DNA from: Ypsolopha sequella | Taxonomy: Eukaryota > Arthropoda > Insecta > Lepidoptera > Ypsolophidae | NCBI GenBank assembly: GCA_934047225.1 | Contig: OW203987.1 | Span: 1,639,501 to 1,703,500 of the forward strand | Length of the DNA stretch: 64,000 bases | Reading direction: 5' to 3' | In this document: piece by piece, positions 40,862 through 51,849 of the stretch | How the letters are laid out: each line of letters starts with the position of its first letter | How positions within the stretch are numbered: the stretch's first letter is position 1 | The notes under the pieces: generated by a model | What the model saw: the letters and a program-made list of their open reading frames with translations, nothing else | What the model was told of the DNA's origin: nothing | Databases searched by the model: none | Position numbers and translations under genes: made by a program

Positions 40862-41074
40862 ATGTTGACTTTTTTTCACGTATTTACCATAGATGATAGA
40901 TGCCATGGTGCGATTTACAGTTTACAGGTGGCTGTGGATATGTCGCATTCAAATGATTCCTTTGACGGACTACCCCATCTATTGTCGAGTAGCCAAACTA
41001 CAGCTTATCAAGAAAGTCATGAAATAAATAGGAGCGCTACTTTATTTGAAACTAAACTTAGGTGCCATACGTAG
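40862..41074 (+). CDS. Candidate first exon of a divergent gene (70-aa ORF)
   Basis: The ORF lies 78 bp upstream of the zinc-finger start codon on the opposite strand. An internal ATG at about 40955 gives MSHSNDSFDGLPHLLSSSQ, a plausible Ser-rich protein start, with a weak donor CTTAG|GTGCCA near 41060. No downstream exon was found in the following 1 kb. It may be a real bidirectional partner, a leader ORF or chance. Confidence 0.25.
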   Translation: MLTFFHVFTIDDRCHGAIYSLQVAVDMSHSNDSFDGLPHLLSSSQTTAYQESHEINRSATLFETKLRCHT

Positions 41075-41099
41075 CTGTTAGTTCCGCTACTGTCCGCTT

Positions 41100-42110
41100 G
41101 GAGCGGTTTCCCAGATTCTATACGATTTTGACGTAGTTTGAAACTCAACGAATGGGAGATGTTTTCATGCTTAGGCTACTGAGATCTTTTGGAAAATTTG
41201 GTGTTACAGTAAAAACAATTCTATTTCAAGCTTAGATAAAAGTAAGACTCTTGACAAGTTGACAATAAAATATCGGCTTCATTTCTTTCTTCAGTATTTG
41301 CTCTACCCTCCTCACTCCTCACGCTTATAGAATGGAGGTGGCGACTTGTCAGGAGCTTCAATAATACCCTAATGGAAGCTTCGGTACACGACGCAAATTA
41401 ACTACAGTACCGGTTGCACGCATGTACGTGAGTTAAGTTAGCCAGCTCGCAGTATGGCTTGCACTTTAACTTATCAACACCTTAATTACAAAAATGTTTA
41501 AATTTTAAGTATCTTTGTAGGTAGATGTATTTAGCTAGCAAATACTGGGTTCGAGAACCGCGATTCAGAGAACCTTACATACAGATTTCTGTATATAATT
41601 TCATAAACACATACGGTGTGGAGCTGAAAGTCTTATTAGGACTACAGTCCTTCGACAAAGAAAGAAGGTTCGACTAAGGTCATAATAACATAAGTGACCG
41701 TACGCACGGGTCTTTGAAAACGGGTCGCAGTCACCGTGTTAATTTTATTCGATGACGAAATGATATCTGACATTGATCTAAATACATCTATACCTTACTA
41801 CCCCACTTGCTATGCAATACCAATCAACAAATTAAGGCCCTGAGTCCAAACTTCATCGTATGCAACATGACGCGCAAAGTCCACATGAAAGTGCGTGCCA
41901 GCCGCTCAGTAGTGCTAGTGAATTATGCAACCCACCACGAAATTATAGTGACTCATGGGCACGGGCTATTATACAACACCGTTATTTCATTAAACGCTTG
42001 TTTTATTTGTTTAATCACTTACAAATGGGTTATTATATAAATTAACATTATTTTTCCATTTTCACTTTACCTTGATATTTTTTTTCTTTCTTAAACGAAA
42101 GAAACTTACT
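41100..42110. other. No gene or named repeat recognised
   Basis: Mixed-composition single-copy-looking sequence. The short frames here show no domain. Confidence 0.5.
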
Positions 42111-42112
42111 AC

Positions 42113-42432
42113 TTAAACACTTCGACCAAAATAAAATAAATGGACGGGCCACAGCGTAAAGATTTTTGAAGCTTGTAAAGTGAGCGCCGGCTCTCACTTC
42201 ATCTCTGTCTCTGTCTGTTAGAAGAGTGACAAGTACGCTTATTATTACATGCCATCCAAATAACTGACGAAAAAATGCCTTCTTGTGCATTTACAAAGTG
42301 CAAAAAGCAAAATAAAGACTTACAATTAGGTATTGAAGTATAGTATATATCCAATTGCTTAGACTCGTTATGAGTGAGCAAATTGTAAAGACAAGGCCCG
42401 TCCATTCATTTTATTTTGGTCGAAGCTTAAAC
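42113..42432 (+). mobile_element. Deleted THAP-type DNA transposon with ~37-bp TIRs
   Basis: TTCGACCAAAATAAAATAAA and GGACGGGCC at the left are matched inverted by GGCCCGTCCATTC and TTTATTTTGGTCGAAG at the right. The interior holds the start of a THAP protein, pointing to a P-element-type autonomous relative. Confidence 0.75.
42275..42343 (+). pseudogene. N-terminus of a THAP-domain transposase
   Basis: ATG then MPSCAFTKCKKQNKD, the CxxxxC opening of a THAP zinc finger, ending in TAG after 22 codons. The rest of the DNA-binding domain and the catalytic domain are deleted. Confidence 0.6.
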
Positions 42433-43545
42433 ATAGTAAATATTCGAACTCGCGAATCGCGTAGTACATATATTATGAAGAATGAAACTCGCAATCATCG
42501 TAAAGTTTAAGCTCATACTAACTGTTATAGAGTCGTTGTAAATGTAGCAACAGAGGTAGTACTTAACTGATTTCAGCAAAAATAAACAATAAGGTAATTT
42601 ATTCGAGACGAAGGTTCGCCCCAGCTCTGAACACGCAAAGATTGGCAATCTAGTTATAAGAAATGACGCAATACAATAAGAATTGCACTGTTATCTGATT
42701 TCTTCATCACACACTTAACGAACTCTAACGGGAGCAACTTGCTCAATTTTACATGAAACTTGAACAATCAGCCCGTTGCGCGCCGCGCGCGCCGCTGGCT
42801 GCGCTACTCCTGCGCCGATACATATGCGTTATATTTACGACGCGTAGAGGGTAATTACTGCGAGCAATGTGAGTTATGTAATATTGTGGGACCGACCGCC
42901 GGCCGTGTATCACAAGGACTTTCAATCCTTTATGCCTTATGGGATGGGATTCCAAGTAAAAATTCAAAAGCAAACAAGAACAGGTACTCCTAAGACGATC
43001 GGCGGTAAAGGCCCTAAAAGACCTCAAAGAACAGATTCAGCAAGCTGGCTACTGTGCTCTTTACCATAATCCTAGAGCCACGTTAAGGGTTTCATGTGTA
43101 TGTATTCTGCTGGTGCAAGCAACAGCCACCGTCACTTTTTTCAATGACTACTTGCTTTATGAAACGTGTGACCGCAGAATTGTTGTGTTGCTGCTGGATT
43201 TAAACCTGGATTAGAGGCAACCTTAGGAGACACCTACGTACAGACATAGGCGACTCCGGGTGAAAATATAGATAAAATTGTTATTGACTTAAATGCATGT
43301 TTTTTTATTTTTCTAGAAATTTTATAATGAATAAAAATAATAGTTAAGTTTTTATACAATAATTAATCATGTTTGGATTTGGGTTGAATTTATGGATTAT
43401 TTCATTTAATTTACTTTTTTGTAGGCCACTCATTTTATTAAGTACACAATTTTTAATATCTTTTATTCAAACAATAAAAATAACTTATATGAAAATTAAA
43501 AGAAAAAGACTAAAATCTAAACTAAACTAAAATATTTACATTAAA
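42433..43545. other. No gene recognised; GC-rich patch at 42770-42900
   Basis: A GCGCGCCGCGCGCGCCGC patch and overlapping short frames on both strands (42749-43069) show no identifiable domain. The rest is AT-rich. Confidence 0.4.
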
Positions 43546-43547
43546 TA

Positions 43548-43842
43548 AAAAAAAACCGGCCAAGTACGAGTCGGACTCGCACACGAAGGGTTCCGTACCA
43601 TTATCTATAAAAAAGGCAAAAAAACATGTCTGTTGTATGAGAGCCCCCTTAAATATTTATTTTATTCTGTTTTTTAGTATCTGTTGTTATAGCAGCGACA
43701 GAAACACATCATCTGTGAAAATTTCAACTATCACAGTTCATGAGATACAGCCTGGTGACAGACGGATAGACAGACGGACAGACAGACGGACCGCGGAGTC
43801 TTCGTGATAGGGTCCCGTTGCCGTATGGAACCCTAAAAATGC
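43548..43842. repeat. Dispersed repeat (ACCGGCCAAGTACGAGTCGG type)
   Basis: Begins AAACCGGCCAAGTACGAGTC, contains CATGAGATACAGCCTGGTGA and GACAGACGGACAG runs, and ends CCGTATGGAACCCTAAAAAT. I recall this as an abundant lepidopteran interspersed repeat. A related end occurs at about 45300-45400. Confidence 0.65.
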
Positions 43843-45635
43843 TGGCCAAATCGTCGCCGTTGCCGGAACGGGTGCCGAAAAGGCTGGCGACGTTGCCACG
43901 GTGGACGGTCAGGCGTATTCTATGGCTAAAATAAGCCCCAGCCCTTTGGTCACTCAAAGCGCCGCAGGTGCGACGAAATTTCTTTATAAACTCGGCCACC
44001 ACGGCCCGAGGGTCTCTACGCCAAATGTTATAATGTATATAATGTTAGAAAGGGCCCGTGGATGACGTCATTTAAGGGTATGAGGCAAATGTAAATGAAA
44101 TGACAGACTTTGGATGATCAAGAAACCATTAAAAAATAATGCTGTGGTCTCCTAATGTTCATAAAGTAAGTTTGAACAAACCACGTCAATTTATTCATTA
44201 TTTACTCTAAATAAAATCTTTTGTAAACCTCTGTTTTACTAATTTTATACTTTCCACGTCACCGAGTGATGGGAGTAGTATTTTACCAAAGAGATCGATC
44301 GTACTGCAGGCTGGCAGTGCTACGCTGGATACTTATCGGATACCCAGATTACCCAGCACGTGAATTTAGGAACGAAAAAGTATGTGATGATGAAATAATT
44401 GATGATGGGCTAATTTGTTGATTATTTGATGATTCCTCGAATTTAGAAATTTGTTCCTCGATGGAAACAGGAATTGAATCATCCAGAATCGGAGCATCTA
44501 GGAGACGAAGCGAATTTTTGTCAATTTTAATATTGGGTGCTAAACTGTGCTAATTGGGTGACAGTGACCCATTATCCAGTTATCCAGTAATATTCATTAA
44601 GTACTACTAAATTATAATAGATGATGTCGCGGAAGCGATAGTATTTGACCATGGAGCCAACGCAAACGCACACCTCAAACCACGAAAAAAAAATATGCTC
44701 TACCGTAAAAATGTTAAATACTAAAGTTAAATAAAGCGCTGTAAAGATATTCACGTTTGAGTGAAAGCTTCATAGCTTTAGTGAATCAGGTCTTAATCCT
44801 GATCCCACGGAAGTATAATGTTCTCACACGTCACACGACACAAGCATGGCTGCATCGTTAGCAGAAAGAAAGAAGACAATAGACGCTCAAAACAAAGGAA
44901 AGGTGACGAAATGATGGTAGACGATCACGCCGCACCGTCTTGAGAAAATTGGCCTTTATTAGGCTATACATTATATTATATACCACACTCACTGAGACGT
45001 CACTGAGATCGTTTCTATGCTACAAGTATTGGAATATATATGTACTAGTATAGCTATATACGTATATTTATTTTATGTACACTAATGGTCAAGAGTTCGA
45101 TCAAAACTGGAAACATTTTTCAGCCTCGGTGTCCATCGATCTCCGCTCTAAATGTACTTGACCTAAGGGATCCTGGGTAAAATTGTACATACTTCATTAG
45201 GTAGGTCCAACATTTAGCAACACTATGATTGTTTTGTATTATAAAAAACAATATATTTTCAAAATGTTATTTTATCGCTTTGTTGACGTGATAGTCATAC
45301 CAAAATACAGGTTCCTAGTATTAAGAGTCGCTGAGCCGCGGACAGACAGACGGACGGACATAGCGAAACCATAAGGGTTCCTTGTTTACCACGGAACCTT
45401 GAAAACGGCTATATTGAAAGTTTATCATGTAGGGTAGTGCATAAAACCAAGCATTTTGAGCAAAAAAGGTGGTTATTAAAATTTGTCATTGCAAGTCGAT
45501 ATGTAATATGTCCAATTGTCATAAAATACGTGTATGATCTCACCAAACTTCGTAACATTTTAGTGGTTTTGAAACAAACCGCAAACTGTTGATACGAGTA
45601 GTATACATACACTCGTCTACACGAACAACTTTTAT
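43843..45635. other. No gene recognised
   Basis: AT-rich. 45295-45405 resembles the GACGGACAG/GGAACC end of the dispersed repeat. Short repeat-like words (GTCGCGGAAGCGATAGTA at about 44627) hint at decayed TIR elements. Confidence 0.4.
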
Positions 45636-45780
45636 ATATCGTCACGAAATGAATCTCCGAGAGGGAGTCAGAGATATTTCCGAGTGAGAACTGTGAAATG
45701 CAAGTCAGAGTTCACACTCGGTACATCCGCGTTTCACCGACGATTATTACGTTCCAACATGATGGGTGTTGAGCTTAGAG
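45636..45780 (-). mobile_element. SINE 3' part, minus strand (family S)
   Basis: TATATCGTCACGAAATGAATC to GATGGGTGTTGAGC matches 54358-54500. Head missing. Confidence 0.65.
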
Positions 45781-45883
45781 TATGCTTTTAACCTCTCATA
45801 ATTACGAAAAATACAAAATAAAAGATAAAATCAACCGACACAATGGATTCCGTATAATATAAATATTGGGTTTTGACGTTTAG

Positions 45884-47098
45884 CACCCTTGGGGTACAGA
45901 AGAAGTTGCTTTAGTTAAGCACATTTTTGATGCTTGGGAAGAAAAGCAGGATGCATTTGGTGTATTTTGTGACCTCTCGAAAGCCTTCGATTGCGTTAAT
46001 CATGAAACACTCTTATGTAAATTAGATCATTACGGAGTGAGGGGCAAATCTTTGGCGTTAATGAAGTCGTATCTTAGTGATCGTATTCAAAAGGTAGACA
46101 TTAATGGGGTTAAATCATGTGGAGCATTAGTTAAAATGGGTGTCCCGCAGGGTTCCATATTGGGGCCCTTGCTGTTTTTAATTTACATAAATGACCTTCC
46201 CTATTTAATTAAAGACTTAACTAAGATAGTACTATTCGCAGACGACACGTCACTTATTTTTAAAGTTAATAGACGTAAAGATATCCTTGACGACGCGAAT
46301 ACAACTTTATCACTGGTGCTTGATTGGTTTACTGTAAATAATTTAGTTTTAAACGCAAAAAAGACAAAATGTATAAAATTCACGTTACCAAATGTTATTC
46401 AAGTGGATTGTAATTTGCTTTTGCAGGGGTCCAAGCTGGAGTTAGTTAACGAAACTAAGTTTTTGGGCATTACGGTAGACTCTCGTCTTCAGTGGGGTCC
46501 CCACATAGAAGCCCTATGTGGTAGACTTAGTTCGGCCGCATACGCTGTTAGACGCATAAGGCAAATTACTGATGTAGATACTGCTAGACTAGTCTATTTT
46601 AGTTATTTTCACAGCATTATGTCATACGGCATGCTGTTATGGGGTAGAGCCGCGGATACAGACGCAGTCTTTGTTTTGCAGAAGAGAGCAATTCGGGCTA
46701 TTTATAATATGAAGCACCGGGATTCATTAAGAGAAAAGTTCAAAGAAATTAATATATTAACTGTTCCTTGTGAATATATTTACCAAGTCCTTAGATATGT
46801 TAGAAAAAATGTTGAGTCTCTCCCAAGGCTTGGTGAGCAACATTGTAAGGAAACCAGAAATGAGTATAAACTGGCTTTTCCAAAAATCAGACTCGCCAAG
46901 GTGAGTACCTCTTTCGTAGGACATGGTATAAGATTTTACAATAAACTTCCAAAAGAGGTCCTTACTTTGTCAGAGAATAAGTTTAAACAGTATATTAAGC
47001 AGGGCCTACTGAAAAAGGCATATTATAAAATAAATGAATATTTGGATGATGGTGAAGCATGGTGTTATAGTGATACTGATTTTAATGATAGTAGGTAA
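45884..47098 (+). CDS. LINE reverse transcriptase, C-terminal part (family A)
   Basis: The frame is open from 45884 with no start codon of its own, to TAG-type termination at 47096-47098. It reads FCDLSKAFDCVNHETLL, GVPQGSILGPLLFLIYIND and the catalytic LFADDTS motif, then SKLELVNETKFLGITVDSRL and MLLWGRA. The endonuclease and the first RT motifs are lost by 5' truncation, leaving about 404 codons. The frame itself is unbroken, so this is a recent truncated insertion. Its 3' UTR continues to 48480 and is split by a DNA transposon. Confidence 0.85.
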   Translation, partial: HPWGTEEVALVKHIFDAWEEKQDAFGVFCDLSKAFDCVNHETLLCKLDHYGVRGKSLALMKSYLSDRIQKVDINGVKSCGALVKMGVPQGSILGPLLFLIYINDLPYLIKDLTKIVLFADDTSLIFKVNRRKDILDDANTTLSLVLDWFTVNNLVLNAKKTKCIKFTLPNVIQVDCNLLLQGSKLELVNETKFLGITVDSRLQWGPHIEALCGRLSSAAYAVRRIRQITDVDTARLVYFSYFHSIMSYGMLLWGRAADTDAVFVLQKRAIRAIYNMKHRDSLREKFKEINILTVPCEYIYQVLRYVRKNVESLPRLGEQHCKETRNEYKLAFPKIRLAKVSTSFVGHGIRFYNKLPKEVLTLSENKFKQYIKQGLLKKAYYKINEYLDDGEAWCYSDTDFNDSR

Positions 47099-47419
47099 TA
47101 ATTTAATTAATTAATATAATTTCCTAACTTTTGATTCCTCTTAAGAGTTAACATTAATTAATTACAGACTGTAAAAGGAAATAGACTATATGAGACAGGT
47201 AGGCAAAGATATATATGTTTTTCTTTTTTCATTAACCTGAATTCCTGCTGTCTTGTATTTTCTTATCCCTTGGTTAAAGTAGATATAAGTAATTCAATGT
47301 ATAGTTTAAGTTTATGTTAAAAAAAAAGACATGATCTTGCCAAGTTTCTTGCCCGTTCTTCTTAGCAAGACTAATCGAATGGGCGGCATGTATTTATATA
47401 TGTAACCTATTACTATGTA

Positions 47420-48120
47420 CAGTAGCAGTCAATAGAAATTGTGGACTATGTAAACAAAGCGCCATGTTGTCTTTGTCTATGAATAGGTGAACTATCTAGA
47501 GATGGGTAAGAATGTGATTAAAATATGTTAGGTGCTTAATTAGTTTTCTTTATTTGATTCATCGCTAAAGTATTCTGATGAATCGCTAGGCAAATCGCCC
47601 ACGTTAATTACAAATGGTTCCGTCACAGCGTTGTTGGCCGTATCTATTATCTCATCCAGTTCTTTCATTTTTTCTTCTACTTTTAGGACATGAGCTACAC
47701 ATTTTAGAGCATCGCTGGAAGATCACACGGCTCTCGATTCAATCACACACACGTTTATGTCAAAGATATTATGAAGTAACGCTGTTAAAAAAAATGACGG
47801 AATAAAATAACATCACGAATAAAATAGGTTTATATTCAAATAGATTCGTACATCACCAATTTTCAAAGACAATATAGATTCGATGAGAAAAAAATATGAC
47901 AGCAATCTCGACGCAGTACAAAATTGACTATTGATTCTATGATTTTCCGTAATTAACTGGTGATTATTGAATATTTCATGATGAAATACAGTGAATGACT
48001 GGTAAGACTCGATGCTTCATGATTTGGAATAATGTTTAGTGAGACTCCGTGACAGAACCTTGAGAAAAATTGAGAAAACGGTTTGTTTACATAGTCCACA
48101 ATTTCTATTGACGGCGATAG
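47420..48120 (-). mobile_element. Mariner-like element, 701 bp, TA target duplication
   Basis: TA at 47418-47419 and 48121-48122 flank it. TIRs of 39 bp pair with a few mismatches at the outermost bases, then perfectly over GTCAATAGAAATTGTGGACT and onward to GTAAACAAA. A transposase remnant reads on the minus strand. Internal deletion makes it non-autonomous. Confidence 0.9.
47540..47722 (-). pseudogene. C-terminal remnant of a Tc1/mariner-type transposase
   Basis: On the minus strand about 55 codons read ALKCVAHVLKVEEKMKELDE, then PFVINVGDLPSDSSEYFSD, ending NKEN and TAA at 47542-47540. An acidic, serine-rich tail after a His/Glu helix is typical of some mariner-family transposase C-termini. 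A TGA cuts the frame just upstream, and the DDE/D catalytic core is gone. The assignment rests on the element's TA duplication and TIRs together with this tail. Confidence 0.6.
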
Positions 48121-48484
48121 TATGGGATTTGGTCGGCCGCCTGGATTCGTGCTGGGGGCTCGGTTGGTGATCATTGAACCTTGTTCCTGGTCCCTGGCCG
48201 GGTCTCCGGTATGGGTTCGGGCGGTTGATTGGATTTCACCTTGTATAATAATATTTTACCTATAATTTTAATCGTATATACTCGTATATTGCTACATAAA
48301 TTAAATAAACATTTAATCTAAGTAGTTCATGTACATTTATTATTTTATTACATATATTTTTATAAGATTAAAATTTGACTTGTGAAACGTGTATTATATA
48401 TACCTACTTTGCAAAATAAACTTTTTGAATTTTGAATTTTTGAATTTTGAATTTTTTTGAATTTTGAATTTGAATTTGAACCCC

Positions 48485-50045
48485 AAAAACATTATAGTAA
48501 ATAACAACAATATATATGCCATAGCAACATCAAGATGACAAAAAATAAGGCGTTAAAATGTTAACGCCTTACAAACAATTCGGCACCCTCTGAGTAAGGA
48601 ACTCTAATTATTTTATACTACACCTGCTCGGAAAGTACCTTCTTTCTTTGTTGAAAACGATGCAGAAAATACGTCATTACTGTCATACAAATATGCGGGC
48701 GGCAAAAGTGTATGAAAATTCATTGTTAACGTGCTTGAGCGGGCAGAAAAAGTATATGCAGATCCATTGTTAACGTGCTGTTTTTTTTTTTAAATAACAT
48801 AAAGAATGAGCAAGTGGCCAAGTGGCCAGTATTATTTTGCGAACTCGTACATAAAACTCGAAAAATTATACTGGCCACTTGCTTTTCCTGCACATAATAA
48901 AAAATAAGAAGGAAATAAAAGGTTGGAAAAAAGGCGCGAAGACGTGATGGCGTCGTTTTTTTGTTTTATTGAAAAAATATTGCATTTTGGGTGTTTTGAT
49001 CAACAATAGTGATAGGATATTGTGAATTAACATCGCCGTAACCTGTGTAGTGTGTTGTTCAATGGAACAAAAGTGCGGGCTGTGCCTTTTCGTGTGTTTT
49101 TTCTAACCCTGTTGTATTTGCGTTATAAGGCTATCATTATAGCGGAAACGACAGGACAGTGACTTAGACAGGACAGACCTTTCAGATGATTCTCAACAGA
49201 AGAGGATAGTGCATATAAACATAAAAAACTATAACGTCAAACATGGCTGTATGGGATAAGATCCCTTTGCCTTTCTCCAGGGGAACGAAAATACAAACAG
49301 AAATAAAATGTCAGCTTTCGGATGATTTTGTTGCAATAATTAGGTTACGTATAGCCATAAAAAAATACATGTTTTTGGTTGAACTTTAAGGTATTCATTT
49401 TCCACAAACCACGTTAATCGATTCATATTTGTACTGTCAACGAATTTTTTTGTAACCCTCTATTGCACACTTCTTATCGATTTTGTTTCAGATATAGCTT
49501 TCGCGATTTTGTTGGTTTTTTTTAAATAAAATTAGTGTGAATGATATCTATTCATTTTCCAAATACCACGTTATTCGGGTCAAAAAAAGCACCCCCTTTT
49601 TCCAAAAATACGTAAATCCACTGATGCAGTCAGCGGCAGCAAGATATTGTCAGTCTACGCCTAGCGTTGGCGCCCGTAAGACGTGGAACCTGTGCCCTTT
49701 TTTGCAAGATATAAATATCTCCCAAAACTACTTCAAAACACATTCAAATTAATTTCATAAAGTAATATTTCGCGGAGCATCATATTCCTGCCGTTAAAAA
49801 CTCAACAAAATATGCGTATGAGTGATTTAGCTACATCGTGCCATAGTCATAACAACAAAACTGAATGAATTTGGAATGAATTCATTCTTTTATGTGGGAA
49901 AATAATATATGTTACTCTAAAAGAATAATTTTGTGATCGTTATTGAAACCCAAATTAATTTACTTATACTTACTGAGATCTGAAAATTACCCTCTAGTAT
50001 TGGCTCACCATTTCATTCCAATAAGTGAAGTTTTTTTGCAAATTA
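48485..50045. other. No gene recognised; small hairpin
   Basis: 48808-48893 is an imperfect hairpin (AGCAAGTGGCCA... against TGGCCACTTGCTT). TTCATTGTTAACGTGCT/TCCATTGTTAACGTGCT is a short direct duplication at about 48720 and 48762. The rest is featureless. Confidence 0.45.
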
Positions 50046-50047
50046 TA

Positions 50048-51846
50048 CAGGTACACTTACTTGGGATAAATCGCCAAGTATTTAAAATATAGAAATTTAT
50101 TTTGAAATATTTACAGTGCATGGCAAAATTATTAGATCGTAGATAATCTAGTCGGTACATGTTCAAGTTCTGTTACGCAAAATTAAAATAATGAAACTCT
50201 TTTAGGATTAATTTGTTATCCCTATGTTTGTCTGTCTGTCCGTTTGTCTAGACAATTTTTTCTGGGTAAAATTAATAAATACCAATATTAACGGCCCTCT
50301 ATAGAGCTGTAAAAACATACTTTTGACGTTTTTATTTATATAACGTTTTAGGTTTTTACGTCTTTTTTTACGTTTTTCATACAAATTTTCTCACTATGAA
50401 AATGTAGGGATGAACACTTGAGATTTTGCATTTAAAGGTCAACACAGAAGGAAATTGTTGAACAAATAATGTAAAAAATATAAAAACCATGTTGTTCTAT
50501 TCTAAAGGGATTAATTATCTACTGTTCAATGCGGCGATAGCTTTGTTTATTTTTTTCCTTGAATTAATTTTTACTAAGATAACAAATAGTTTAATACAAT
50601 GTTTTCCTTAAGAGGTCCCTTTACCCCTGTATTTTTCTTAAAATTCATACAATAGGTATAAACCGAATGTGAAGTCTACAGCTTATTTTCTTCATATCTT
50701 TTTTCATGAGTATATTCTAGTGACATCTAACTACGTCTCTATACAGCCCAAAAAGCAAAATTTGATAAAACACCATCATAATAGCTGTCAGGATATCGTC
50801 AATATTGCCTCGTTTTTACGCAAAGTTTAACAAGTTTGTATATTTTTATCTATACTGGAAATAAAAAAAAGAGAAATACAGGCGTCGTTCATGTAAAGAT
50901 GACTAAGTTTACACACTTTGCTAAGTATAAACAGTTACCGTTTCATGGAAAACTGTTTTTCCCTGAAACCATTTCACAAATTCAATTAACTTATTTTGAA
51001 TATCTTGTCATCTTGCACTTCTTGATGAGAAATACAATTTCAATATGTAAAAATACAACTTTTAGTTAAGAAAACTTATAGTTAAAAGTCTGCTGTATGC
51101 ATTAACATATTTTTAATTATATTACAATAGTAATAAAATAATTGGCTTATCCGTCGTCGTGATACCAGCCGTAAATTTCTTAAATAATCTGATATCACGC
51201 TTATGGAAAACCCAATTATTTTGAAGATACCATAATATCATTAAAATATGTTTATTCATATAGCAAACTTTTAACAATAAATTGTATTAGCTAAAAGTTG
51301 TACTTTACCGTTATAATTATTTCTTAATATTTTGTTACAAATTCGGAGAAATAGCCCTTAAGGAAAACCTTGTATGAAAATATTTGTTATCTTTGTAACA
51401 AAGAAAAAAATAATAATAAACAAAGCTATCGCCACATTGAACAAACAGTAAATTATTAATCCCTTTAGAATATAACGATATGGTTTTTATATATTTTACA
51501 TTATTTGTTCTACAGTTCCTTTCTGTGCTTTCTTTCAAATGCAAAATATTATGTCAAGTGTTATCTCTATATTTTCATAAGGAGAAAATTTGTATGAAAA
51601 AGTTAAACAAAAGGCCATAAAAACGTTATAATATGTATGTTTTACAGGGCTGTAAATATAAGCATTTATTGATTTTACTCAGAAAAATTGCCTAGACAAA
51701 CGGACAAACAGACAAACATAGGGACAACAAATTAATCCTAAAAGAGTTTTTTTTCATTTTGCGTAAAGGGACCTGAACATTTCAAACTATGATACAAATA
51801 AACTTCTATTTTTTAAACACTTGGCGATTTATCCCAAGGGTAAACA
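50048..51846. mobile_element. 1.8-kb foldback element with long diverged arms
   Basis: The left end CTTGGGATAAATCGCCAAG is inverted as CTTGGCGATTTATCCCAAG at the right. Pairing continues inward through GGATTAATTTGTTATCCC, TTGTCTGTCTGTCCG, CAGAGCTGTAAAAACATAC-type and GCGATAGCTTTGTTTATT blocks for over 600 bp, at roughly 80% by eye. The left arm has about 400 bp without partner, and a second small hairpin sits near the centre (51060-51270). No transposase frame is seen. Confidence 0.8.
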
Positions 51847-51849
51847 GGT

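Larger units (their letters stand above)
45884..48480 (+). mobile_element. 5'-truncated LINE (Jockey/CR1-like, family A) with nested insertion
   Basis: Coding part 45884-47098, 3' UTR 47099-47417 and 48123-48480, tail TTTGAATTTTGAATTTTTGA. The UTR halves match the uninterrupted copy at 2212-2788, which locates the 701-bp insertion exactly. Confidence 0.9.

Noticed and set aside
42749..43069. Short frames on both strands in the GC-rich patch
   Set aside because: They overlap each other on opposite strands, show no known motif, and the composition alone keeps them open.
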